Assembly: GCA_006176705.1 (NCBI GenBank)
Contig: QRFJ01001913.1
Coordinates: 1 to 64,000 of the forward strand
Length of the DNA stretch: 64,000 nucleotides
Source of the DNA: Cocos nucifera
Taxonomy: Eukaryota > Streptophyta > Magnoliopsida > Arecales > Arecaceae
Direction of reading: 5' to 3'
In this document: positions 10,556 to 21,574 of the stretch, piece after piece
Numbering within the stretch: position 1 is the stretch's first letter
Layout: every line of letters begins with the position of its first letter
Notes under the pieces: model-generated
Database searches by the model: none
What the model was told of the DNA's origin: nothing
What the model saw: the letters and a program-made list of their open reading frames with translations, nothing else
Program-made: the position numbers and the translations under genes

Positions 10556-12846
10556 TGTTAGATATATGTGCCCTAGAAGCCAGAATTGGCTGACACTTGT
10601 AATACACTTCTAGGGGCAAAATTATAATTTTGACTAATATCAATAAAATGGGTTATTTTCTATCACATATGTGTATTTAGTGTCTGTGATACATCCTTTG
10701 AGTTAATGGTAATGATAATTCATATTTTCAAGAGTTGAAAATTTAAGACATGAATAATCATTATTAACTCATAAAATGCTCCCGACCATAGGATCATCAC
10801 GAGGATGGTGATTGATCCAGAAGGTTGGTGTACAATCGCTTCTCTTTAGTAGATGAGTCTTGAGTCTACGGTGTGGAGACACCGAAGCGAGAGTACAGGT
10901 ACTCGTTAGAGAATGAGGGCACTGAGCGTGACCACCTCGAGTAGTCATTAGGAAGTCTACCTTCTCGTCAATGACTGACTCGATGCTGTAGTGGTGTGTC
11001 TGGTTCTTTGACCTGAGGTGCATCGACAGTTCACCTTGAGGGTGTTATAGTTTGACTACACCATTACTCGATCTCCTAGCCATATGGAATCCCTGAGGTG
11101 TATGTTGGCTATAGCATGTTCATTGTAGGAACTTGGATAGCATCAAGATGGAATCTATCTACCTCGGTGGTAGAGGAGCAGCCCTATGATGATCATGAGA
11201 ATCAAGTCCAGAAGTCCATGGCCATGGCAGAGTGAAATAATAGAAAGAGTTTCTATTTAGGTTTTTCACATTGGACTTGAAATCGAATGATTACATCATA
11301 TGACAGAGACTAGGGTTTGACGAGTTCACCTTAACCCTAATCTGATCGGGGCTCAAGATAGAAGAACTTAATCACACAGGTAGCTGCACCAAGAGGTTTG
11401 CATTCAGCTCTGATGGGTTGCCACCATATACTGCTAGGTGTCACTGGTGGATTTTGGGAGCAATTAGAATGATTTAGATGATCGATCATTCTAGCTATTC
11501 GAATCAGAAGAGTTCTGATCCATCGAAAGGAGTTTCGATGATGTCGATGATAGAGATCATGACATATCCCATTACCATATAGAATTGAACCTAACTAGGT
11601 CACACAAATAAGGGTTTGAATCTGGTGATCATCAATTGAACTGATCCAGTTCAATTGATCTGAATGAGATTCAATTAGGTTCAAGGAAAATCGTGCTAGC
11701 ACTCGATTGAACCTAACGTTCTTCTTTTACTATCATAAATAGTTGTCCTGACTGAGCCAAAGAAGTTTGTGCTCATTTAGAGGCCTTCACTTTGTCTGAC
11801 TAGAGCTTGTCCAAGTCAAAAAAAAGTTGTCTTATTTTGTAAGACATTACCTACCATTTTTGGTCACCTATCATTTCTCGTCCTTTGACTTTGGTCAAAA
11901 GTTGATCTTTGACTGGTCAAATGTTGACCATTGATATTTTAACTTTTATCCATGTGTCACACACCTATTAGAGAGCTGGTAGGGACCTATCCTCCTGCCA
12001 GAACTTGGCAAGGAGGAGGGTGCACGCCACCCTTGGCGTGTGCCCAAGTTGGAGGCACCGAGGAGTCCCTATTGGATAGGGACTCTATCTCCTTTTTGGA
12101 TTCTAATTAGAGTTCTCCTAAGAACCAACTTTGACTGATCTTAGGCACCCTCTAAGGAGAAATCTAGGGGACTCTATTCTCACCGATCAGATTTAGATCT
12201 GATTTCATAAAGAGTTGTGATTGGTTGGAAAAAAGAGAAGTTGGATCACAGACAGTCTATAAATAAGACCCTACGCTCAACTTAGATTGTATGATTGAAT
12301 GATTGGAGAATTGAAATCCCATGCCCCAAGGCTGCCTCTCACCTCTTCCTCCATGCCAAACCCACCTTCTCCCTCTCCTCTCCATGTCCAAAGTGTTTGG
12401 ATTCTTGGTTGGTGAGATCCAGATCAAAGAAAGGCCACTGAAAGCTAGAAGGCTGCACTGCTGCATAGGACAATTGCTGATCTTCGAAAAGAGTTTTGAA
12501 GATCCTCCAGATCAGATCCAGATCTAACTTTTGGAGACATGATAGAGAAGAAGAGGATCTCAAGATCCAGCCCAAGTGGATACCGATAGAGGCCAGGCAC
12601 TTGCGTGGCTAGATCCAGAACCTTCCGCTGCTTACGGATCATCAATGGGTAATAGGATTATTCACTTCAAGATAAATTAAATCTAATTTAATTTATTTGA
12701 ATTTATTTTAATTTCTAAAATAATAATAATTAGATTTGAAATATTTCAGATCTAATATAGATCAAAGAGTAAAAATTTTTGAAATATATCTCTTGATCTG
12801 ATCAGATCTGAACGAACTTGGATCGAAAAATCAGGATTTTCCTTCA
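10556..12846 (+). repeat. E2 3' LTR
   Basis: 2,291 bp, TGTTAG...CCTTCA. Carries the family's promoter features: a TTGAC/GGTCAA cluster at 11,883-11,940 and a TATA box TATAAATAA at 12,258-12,266. The right boundary is sharp: after CCTTCA the sequence becomes the minus-strand gag/protease of E1. Confidence 0.92.
12258..12266 (+). promoter_or_regulatory. TATA box of E2 3' LTR
   Basis: TATAAATAA, with an inverted CCAAT (ATTGG) about 40 bp upstream, at the same place in the other LTRs. This would set the U3/R boundary a few tens of bases downstream. Confidence 0.65.
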
Positions 12847-12851
12847 AGATG
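12847..12851. repeat. Right target-site duplication of E2 (AGATG)
   Basis: AGATG directly after the 3' LTR end CCTTCA and directly before GAGCAC of the interrupted E1 protease region. Confidence 0.75.
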
Positions 12852-13760
12852 AGCACTAGAACTAGAGTCAAGCACCCAACTAGATGCAGAAAAAATCATA
12901 ATGTTAGACTCAACAACGAGCATACCTTCAGAAGGACCTTCCTTCTTGTTCTTCAGGGTGGCCAGGTAAGTAGGGCAGTTCCGCTTCCAGTGGCCGTCAC
13001 TGTTGCAATGGAAACACTTTCCTTTGACATCGGCCTTCTTCTTTGGCTCTGCCTTCTTCTTCTTTCCTCCTTCCATCTTCTGCTTTTTTGCAGACTTCTT
13101 TTTTTTTTCAAAAGACTTTCTTTTGGAAGAAGTCCATTCCATAGCAAGAACTGAGCCTTTAGAATCTTTCATAGAAAGCTCAGCGGTGACCAGCATGTTC
13201 ATTAATTCGGCCAAGGAATTTTGAAGTTTATGCATGTGGTAATTCATGATGAATTGCCCATATGCATCAGTCAAGAATTGCAGAATAACATCATTCTGCA
13301 GATCCAAGTCTAACTTCACATCGAGCTTCTCAAGCTCTTCCAAGTTCTTGATCATCATTAGACAGTGATCTTGGACTGACTGTCCATCATGCATCTTAGC
13401 CTTAAAAAGTTATTTCGTGACTTGATATTTGGCTGCGCGACTCTGTTCACCAAACATCTCCTGTAGGTGAGCCAACATTTGTCGAGCAGTCCCGATATCT
13501 TCATGTTGGCGCTGGAGCTCATCAGACATCGAGCCCAACATGTAATATCTGGCCTTATTATCTTCGTCTATCCATTTTTTCAGAGAGGCTCTCTGTTCAG
13601 TGGATGGACGGGTTGATAAGGTAGGAGGATCCTGGTCCAATACATGGGTTAACTTCTCAGAACTCAAAATGATTTTATGGTTCCTAAGCCAATCTTTATA
13701 ATTGGGTCCGATCAATCTATGTGTGTCCAGGATACGTGCCAATGGGTTGGACGTAGATAT
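12852..13760 (-). pseudogene. E1 copia gag and start of protease, broken
   Basis: Minus-strand gag of E1, read from 13,760 down. The start codon is lost: the position that is ATG in other copies is ATA (complement of 13,758-13,760), after which STSNPLARILDTHR is intact. The first gag block is open to about 13,410, where the family stop occurs, here as TAA. The second block (MHDGQSVQDH, 13,394 down) is open for 187 codons through the basic linker and an intact CCHC knuckle (complement of 12,975-13,016). The protease motif at the E2 junction reads DSS instead of DSG. Despite these lesions this is the best preserved gag in the window. Confidence 0.9.
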
Positions 13761-15614
13761 TTTTCTGTAGAGAGTCAAAGATTCTAGTTAGATACTGTAA
13801 TTATGACTTGACCAATTTGTTTAGAAATTTTATTTTTAAACAAATTAGCTTTCACTATTTTCTCGGATCCCTACACTCCCTCTGTAGAGATGCAAAAATC
13901 TTCCATGATTAATGATTTCTAGTGGGTGGTGCGGTCTCACCAACTGACTCATCACCTCACCTAACAGTTATTGGTGATGGGTTAGCCAATGAGTGAACAA
14001 CTCTTGTTCAATGATTCTCTAATCATGGTGCACCCAAACTTGATCTCTAATTCATGAATCTCACCGTATCCAGAATATTGATCCACTCCTTAGTTAAGTC
14101 AGACCCACCATTTGCACAGACTGGATTTCTAATTGAGTCTCTCACCGTATCCAAAATATTGAGCCCAACTCATCCTCCAGCCCATAGCATCCAATGCCTA
14201 ATAGACATGGTTGCATCTTTTCGGTGCAACTGAGCCACTGTATCCAATCGAGAACAATCAACCCCGAAAGGGCCCGCACATCTACAATGGTGGAAGACCT
14301 CAGACTTAATCTTTTCTTAGGGAGAATTGATTCAGGTCTCATTAAACTAGACTTGTCATAGTCATAACAATTATGACTAACCTAGTGGCATGGGTTAGCT
14401 CGGATTATTGACCACCTCAAATCAAAACTGAGTCAACAGATATGGCCAGGTAAGTGAGACCGATGGAAGGGATATGCCATTAACTTGTACAAGAATGCAT
14501 ATAGGTCGAGTAGCTCCCAATTAAAATTCAGTCGGTCGTATGTGTGAAACTTACCTTAGACATCAAATTATTGAGTCAGAACCAATTGGGTTAGCCTACA
14601 ATCGAGACTCTAACCTCTGAGCATAATTAGGTCTTACTTGATCGTGACTCGATCTTGACCCATACTTAATTCTATTAGGCTAGTCAATTTAAGCATTGTG
14701 GATCCCATCTAACCAACTCTTGATTTGGTTTGATCAACCGCTTAGACCTAATTGAGCTACCCAAGCCTAAACCCAGTATTATGAATATGTCTTAGATCTG
14801 AAATTCTCAATTTTAGATCTAATTAATATTTTATAATCTTAATTCTTAATTAAGTAGGGTTCATAAATAAAATATGCATAATAAATCCTAAGGTTTCAAG
14901 GATCTAGGATTTTGCAGAAAGTAAGTTTTAGATTTCTGATTAAGGACGAACGTGCAGCACCCCTACACGTCATAAGAACACCCCATCGGATGGGAGGAGA
15001 GGGCCTTTAAACCCTTCTTCATTCTTATGACCGGATGGCCAAGAGGAATACCTTAATCAGGAACATGTAATACTACAAAATAGTTTTAGATCTATATCAT
15101 ATATCTCATATACAAATTAGATCTAATCATGGCATATTTTGCATACATCTCATGTATTGAATCATGCATATTTTCAGATCTAAATTATCTCATAATAATC
15201 TAAAAAATTAAATTTAAATTGATCTTATCAAAATAAACTCTAATCTAGACAACAATGTAGAACTATTCTACAACTAGTCTAGACATGCATCAATCATATC
15301 TCATATGATGTTAAAATTAAATAATTTTTGATTTGCTATTTTTTTAAATTTATTACATTAATTATAATATCAAAAAATAGTAAATAAATAGATCTAAAAT
15401 ATAATTTAATCAAATTAAATTATAAATATGCAAGACCATTCTATAGAACTATTCTATTTTAGAACTAGTCATGCATATTTTCTAATCTTAGATCTAAATC
15501 ATTTAATTTTATTTTTTCTGATTTCAAATTTGATCACATCCCATGTGACATCTAAAATCACTTATTTTCTAATTAAAATAAATTTAAAATTAGATCTAAA
15601 CACTTTAAGACCTT
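13761..15614 (-). other. E1 non-coding 5' leader
   Basis: About 1.85 kb between gag and PBS on the minus strand. No supported ORF. The PBS-proximal half (about 15,060-15,600) is very AT-rich; the gag-proximal half has two copies of the TCACCGTATCC..AATATTGA motif (near 14,060 and 14,140). Confidence 0.6.
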
Positions 15615-15627
15615 GGCTCTGATATCA
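15615..15627 (-). other. E1 primer-binding site
   Basis: GGCTCTGATATCA is the complement of TGGTATCAGAGCC with one mismatch. It is separated from the LTR start TGAAGG by two bases, as in E5. Confidence 0.85.
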
Positions 15628-15629
15628 GT

Positions 15630-17946
15630 TGAAGGAAAATCCTGATTTCCTAGATCAGGTTCGTTCAGATCTGATCGAATCTAGAGATATATTTCAAAAT
15701 TTTTTTTTAATCTAAATCAGATTTAGGATATTTTAGATTTAATTCTTATTATTCTAATAATAAAAATAAAATCTAGATAAATTAAGTTAAATTTAATTTA
15801 CCTTGATTTAGGATAATCCTATTATCCGTTGATGATCCTGTAAGCAGCAGAAGGTTCTGGATCAAGCCACGCAAGTGCTTGGCCTCTATCGGTATCCACT
15901 CAAGCTGGATCTAGAGATCCTCTTCTTCTCCATCATGTCTCCAAAAATTAGATCTGAATCTAATTTGAAGGATCTTCAAAATAGCTTTCGAAGATCAGCA
16001 GTTGTCCTTTGCAGCAGTGCAGCCTTCTAACTTTCTGTCGCTTTTCTCTCGCTTGGATCGCACCAACTGGATCCAAAACTACTTTGGGCATGGAGAGGAG
16101 AGGGGGATGATGACTTGGCATGGAGGAGGAAGAGAGAGGCACCCTTGGGGCATGGAAATTATATTACCTTTTGGGTTGGGTGCAGGGTCTTATTTATAGA
16201 CTATGCGTGATCCAACTCCTCTTCATCCCAACCAATCACAACCCTCTATAAAATCAGATCTAAATCTGATTGGTGGAAATAGAGACCCTTAGATTCATCC
16301 TTAGATGGCACCTAAGACCAGTCAAAGTTGATTCTTAGGAGGAGTCTAATCAAAATCCAAAACGGAGATGGAGTCCCTATCCAACAGGGACTTCTGGGCG
16401 CCTCAAACTTGGGTGCACGCCAAGGGTCAAACATGGGCGCACGCCACCCTTGGCGTACGCCCTCCTCCTTGTCAGGGTGGCGTGCACCCTCCTCCTTGTC
16501 AGCTTCTGGCAGGGGGACAGGCCTCCACCAGCTCTCCAATAGGTGCGTGACATGTGGACAGAAGTCAAAATATCAATGGTCAACATTTGACCAATCAAAG
16601 GTCAACTTTTGACCAAAGTCAAAGGACGAGAAATGGCAGGTGATAAAAAATGGCAGGTATTATCTTACAAAATAAGACAACCCTTTTCTGACCTGAACAG
16701 GCTCTAGTCAGACTAGGTGAAGGCCTCTAATTGAGCACAAACTTTTTTGGCTCAGTCAGGACAACTATTTATGATAGTAAAAGAAGAACGTTAGGTTCAA
16801 TGGAGTGCTAGCACGATTTTTTTGAACCTAATTGAATCTCATTCAGATCAATTGAACTGGATTAGTTCAATTGATGATCACTAGATTCAAACCCTTATTT
16901 GTGTGACCCAGTTAGGTTCGATTCTGTATGGTAATGGGATATGTCATGATCTCTATCATCGACATCATCGAAACTTCTTTCGATGGATCAGAACTCTTCT
17001 GATTCGAACAGCTAGAATGATCGATCATCTAAATCATTCTAATTGCTCCCAAAATCCACCAGTGACACCTAGCAGTATATGGTGGCAACCCATCAGAGCT
17101 GAATGCGAACCTCTTGGTGCAGCTACCTATGTGATTAAGTTCTTCTATCTTGAGCCCCGATCAGATTAGGGTTAAGGTGAACTCGTCAAACCCTAGTTTC
17201 TGTCATATGATGTAATCATTCGATTCAAGTCCAATGTGAAAACCTAAATAAAAACTCTTTCTATTATTTCACTCTACCATGGCCATGGGCTTCTGGACTT
17301 GATTCTCATGATCATCATAGGGCTGCTCCTCTACCACCAGGGTAGATAGATTCCATCTTGATGCAATCCAGTTCCTACAATGAACATGCTATAGCCAACA
17401 TACACCTCAGGGTTCTGTATGGCTAGGAGACCGAGTTATGGTGTAGTCAAACTATAACACCCTCAAGGTGAACTGCCGATGCACCTCAGGTCAAAGAACT
17501 AGACACACCACTTCAGCATCGAGTCAGTCATTGACGAGAAGGTAGACTTCCTAATGACTACTCAAGATGGTCACGCTCAGTATCCTCGTTCTCTAACGAG
17601 TATCTGTACTCTTGCTTCGGTGTCTCCACACCATAGACTCAAGACTTATCTACTAAAGAGAAGCGATTGTACACCAACCTTTTAGATCAATCACCATCCT
17701 CATGATGATCCTATGGTCGGAAGCATTTTATGAGTTAATAATGATTATTCATGTCTTAAATTTTCAACTCTTGAAAATATGAATTATCATTACCATTAAC
17801 TCAAAGGATGTATCACAGACACTAAATATACATATGTGATAGAAAATAACCCATTTTATTGATTATAGTTAAAATTATAATTTTGCCCCTAGAAGTGTAT
17901 TACAAGTGTCAGTCAATTTTGGCTTCTAGGGCACATATATCTAACA
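15630..17946 (-). repeat. E1 5' LTR
   Basis: 2,317 bp; reads TGAAGG...CTAACA on the plus strand, the exact inverse of TGTTAG...CCTTCA. Contains the inverted TATA (TTATTTATA, 16,190-16,198), the TTGAC cluster (about 16,570-16,625) and the 12-bp inverted repeat at 16,847-16,858 and 16,864-16,875. Right edge at 17,946 borders non-copia sequence. Confidence 0.92.
16847..16875. repeat. 12-bp perfect inverted repeat in E1 LTR
   Basis: ATCAATTGAACT, five-base loop GGATT, AGTTCAATTGAT. The same hairpin is at 49,733-49,761 and 57,923-57,951 in E5. Could be a protein-binding palindrome or an RNA hairpin. Confidence 0.7.
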
Positions 17947-18919
17947 AACTTTTCAAAATTGACAAGGGTTCTAACTGGTCTAATCAAAAACCCTAATCAT
18001 AGTCCAATTACTAGACCTAATTGTTCTACCTATACCCTCATTTATAACTTGTTGGTGTGGAATCTGGTTGACGTCGGAGTGAGCTGGAGTTGGGGGAAAT
18101 GAGGCCACCGTCGATGACCTGCAAAGTATAGTCATAATCGGAGCTGGGGGTGGTGGCTCCAACAAGATCCTCCAATGGTCAAGTTAGCTCTTTCGGCCAA
18201 TAGAAATGGAGTGCTCAAGAAATTAAGGAGCAGAGCAACGTAAAAAGGAATGAGAGCTTAAAGAAAATGTACTTGGATGGTCTCTTTTATAGACGGAGCC
18301 TATAACAAACTGATGGTGATAGTCGTAACCATCTGGTAGTGGACCATTCAGGCCATGTGGAGTTTGTTATGAAAAATATTGTTCATTATCATGACGTGCT
18401 AGTCTGTTGGAATTTAATAGTTAAAGTTCGGATGGAGCAAGCATTGGCAGTGAAGAGCTTCAGGTTACATCAGTTCTAGAGTAGCTTAGAATTTTTTAAG
18501 GTTGCCAGCTTGTATATTGATTTGTATTAAGCTGATAATTGAATTTATGTGGATGACGGTATCCTTCTGGGTGATTAAAAGAAAGTCGACTGAAAGAAAC
18601 CTGCCTAACAACTAAAAGGAGCTCATTCATAATAATTTCACCTAGAGGAGTGTCGGAAATGCATGCTCTTCCCACATGGATCAGTGTGGCCGTCGGTGAT
18701 TAGCCAAGCAACAAGAAAATACTTCTTAGAGATTAATGCAGAAGCATGATCAAACAATTCAAGAAATAAAGAAGAAGAGAAGAAAAAATTTTTGAAAGAA
18801 AAGAGCTTTTATTCAGTATATTTCAGCACTCTTACAATCTTGACCTATTTTTAATATATATATTTTACAAAGGGTCAAGCTCAAGCTCATAGAAAAACTC
18901 TCCAAACCCAAACAATCCA
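17947..18919. other. Unassigned sequence between E1 and the E3 module
   Basis: About 970 bp with no supported coding region. The plus-strand stretch CTCTTTTATAG near 18,282 and the low-complexity AT stretch near 18,850 resemble fragments of another LTR, but no matching termini or PBS are visible, so I leave it unassigned. Confidence 0.4.
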
Positions 18920-19058
18920 CGTACATAAAATAATAACCCACAAAAACTGAGCCAGCCCAGTTTCAAACTGAGCCGTCTAATCTACGATTGGGTCAACTCA
19001 GTCCTAGACTGAGCCGACCGAGTTGTATACTGTGCCAATAGTCCAAAAATGCTATTGT
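18920..19058. repeat. Degenerate GAGCCGACCCAGT minisatellite, E3 insertion site
   Basis: Short units of the type GAGCCGACC.AGT..CAGACT repeat imperfectly. The same block occurs at 44,302-44,440, where it continues without an element, so that copy serves as an empty site for the E3 insertion. A 30-bp piece of its right end also lies at 32,867-32,898, before E4. Confidence 0.65.
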
Positions 19059-21560
19059 CGAAGGAAAATTCGGATTTCTCGGATCAGATTCGTTCAAATC
19101 TGATTGGATCAAGAGGCATATTTCAAAAAATTTTTCTTAAATCCAAATCAGATCTGACATTTTTTAGATCTAATTTTATGATCTAATAAATAAAAAAATT
19201 AAATTAAATTAAATCTAAATTAGTTTTACCTTGATATGAGTAATTCGATTACCCGTTGATAATCTTGCTGATTACCTGAGGTGCTGGATCTAGCCACGTA
19301 AGCGCTTGGCCTCTACCAATATCCACTCGAGCTAGATCTAAAGATCTTCTCCTTCTCTTTTTTTCTCCAAAAATTAGATCTGGATCTGATTTAGAGAATC
19401 TTCAAAACTTCTTCTAAAGATCATCAGTCATCTCTACAGCAGTGCTGTCTTCTTCCTTTCTCGTCAGCCTTTTCTTGCTTGGATCGCACTAATCTGAAGC
19501 CCAACTATCCTTTGGCGTGGAGAGGAGAGAGATGGCCTAAAGGTGGCATGGAGAAAACAAAGGGATAGCCTTAGGGCATGGCTAGGAGAGGAGACTCTAA
19601 AAAGTGGGTGCAGATAGGTCTTTATATAGATCCTGCTGCGCTATGCAGTGCCATATCACCTCGGCCAATCACGTTGCTTCATTTAATCAAATTTAAATCT
19701 GATTGGTGGGGTGACATCACCTGATCCAATGAGATGAGAGACCCACAGATTCATCCTATGGTGGCGCTTAAGACTAGTCAAAGTCTATAGGTGAGGGTCA
19801 CCTAGTTTGAATCCAAGAAGCAACCTAGAGTCCCATCCGTATGGGACTCCAGGCATCCCTATCCACGGGCGCATGCCATCCTAAGCATGCGCCCCCTCCT
19901 TTCCAATTTCTAGGGAGGGGACAAGCCCCTATCTGCTCTCCAATAAGTGCATGACACATGGGCAGATGTCAAAGGGTCAAAGGTCAACATTTGACCAAAG
20001 TCAAAGAACAAGATTAGTAGGTGATGAAAAATGGCAGGTGTTGTCTTAAATTTATCTCATAAATTAAGATAATCCTTTTTTTAACCTGGACAAGCTCCAG
20101 TTAGATCAGAAAAAGGTACCTGAGTGAGCACCAACTCATTTGGCTCGGTCGAGACAACTTTTAATGATAGAAAAAAGAGAATGCTAGGTTCAATCGTGTG
20201 CTAGCATAATTTTCTTGAACCTAATTGAATCTAATTCAAATCAATTGAACTGGGTTAGCTTAATTGATGATATCCAAATCCAAACCCTTATTTGTGTGAT
20301 CAAGTTAGGTTCAATTCTGTATGGTAATGAAATATATCATGATCTCTATCATTGACATCATCGAAATACCTTTTGATGGATCAGAACTCTTCTGATTCAG
20401 ATAATTGGAATGATCGATCATCTAAATCATTCTAATTGCTCCCAAAATTCAGTAGTGACACCTGGCAGTATATGGTGGCAACCCATCAAAACTAAAAATG
20501 AACCTCTCGATGCAGCCACTTATGTGATTAAGTTCTTCTATCTTGAGCCCTGATCAGATTAGGGTTAAGGTGAACTCGTCAAATCCTAATTTCTATCATA
20601 TGATTTAATCATTCGATTCATGTCTGATGTGAAAACCTTAATAGAAACTCTTTCTATTACTTCACTCTCTGCCATGGCCATGGGCTTATGGACTTGATTC
20701 TCATGATCATCATAGGGCTGCTCCTCATCCACCGAGGTAGATAGATTCCATCTTGGTGCAATCTAATTCCTACAATGAACATGCTATAGCCAACATACAC
20801 CTCAGGATTTCAAATGGCTAGGAGACCGAGTCATGGTGTAGTCAAACTATAACACCCTCAAGGTGAACTATCGATGCACCTCAGGTCAAAGAACTAAACA
20901 CACCACTACAACTTCGAGTCAGTCATCGATGAGAAGGTAGACTTCCTTATGACTACTCGAGGTGGTCACGCTTAGTGCCCTCGTTCTCTAACGAGTATCC
21001 ATACTCTCACTCTGATGTCTCTACACCGTAGACTCAAGACTCATCTACTATAAAGAAGCGATTATACACTAACCTTTCGGATCAATCACCATCCTCATGA
21101 TGATCCTACGATCAGGAGCATTTGATGAGTTAATAATGAAAATTCTTGTCTTAAATTTTCAACTCTTGAAAATAAGAATTATCATTACCATCAACTCAAG
21201 GGATGTATCATAGACACTAGATACACATATGTGATAGAAAATAACCCATTTTATTATTTATAGTCAAAATTATAATTATTATTTTATGATAATTCTTATA
21301 ACTTTACAGGTCAGGAGCATTTGATGAGTTAATAATGAAAATTCTTGTCTAAAATTTTCAACTCTTGAAAATAAGAATTATCATTACCATCAAATCAAGG
21401 GATGTATCATAGACACTAGATACACATATGTGATAGAAAATAATTCATTTTATTATTTATAGTCAAAATTATAATTTGCCCCTAGAAGTGTATTATAAGT
21501 GTCAGCCAATTTTGGCTTCTAGGGCACATATATTGGCTTCTAGGGCACATATATCTAACA
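19059..21560 (-). repeat. E3 3' LTR
   Basis: About 2.5 kb, CGAAGG...CTAACA on the plus strand; the inner terminus is exact while the outer one carries a T-to-C change. It is longer than the family norm because of an internal direct duplication (21,113-21,475) and a 21-bp repeat of GGCTTCTAGGGCACATATAT next to the inner end (21,514 and 21,535). Confidence 0.88.
21113..21475. repeat. Internal direct duplication within E3 LTR
   Basis: About 164 bp starting CAGGAGCATTTGATGAGTT at 21,113 recurs at 21,312, separated by a 35-bp AT-rich spacer. E4 has the same duplication (34,927 and 35,125). E1, E2 and E5 LTRs have one copy. Confidence 0.85.
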
Positions 21561-21571
21561 AACTCCCACCT
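21561..21571 (-). other. E3 polypurine tract
   Basis: AACTCCCACCT on the plus strand, the complement of AGGTGGGAGTT, touching the inner end of the 3' LTR. Confidence 0.7.
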
Positions 21572-21574
21572 GAC

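Larger units (their letters stand above)
2197..12846 (+). mobile_element. E2: full-length Ty1/copia retrotransposon nested in E1
   Basis: Plus-strand element of about 10.65 kb with both LTRs, PBS, long leader, gag, pol and polypurine tract in the usual order. It inserted in opposite orientation into the protease region of E1: sequence before 2,192 and after 12,851 is continuous when compared with the uninterrupted E3 copy near 24,560-24,680, and a 5-bp target duplication flanks it. The coding region has many frameshifts and stops. The left 4 kb, including the 5' LTR, is far more indel-rich than the right half. Confidence 0.9.

Noticed and set aside
12849..13224. Plus-strand Phe/Leu-rich ORFs over E1 gag, looking like membrane segments
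   Set aside because: Complement of the lysine-rich gag linker; AAG/AAA runs read backwards give CTT/TTT and so false hydrophobic stretches.
15060..15600. AT-rich stretch as a possible replication origin or matrix attachment region
   Set aside because: It is simply the PBS-proximal leader of E1 and recurs in every copy of the element; nothing specific supports an origin.
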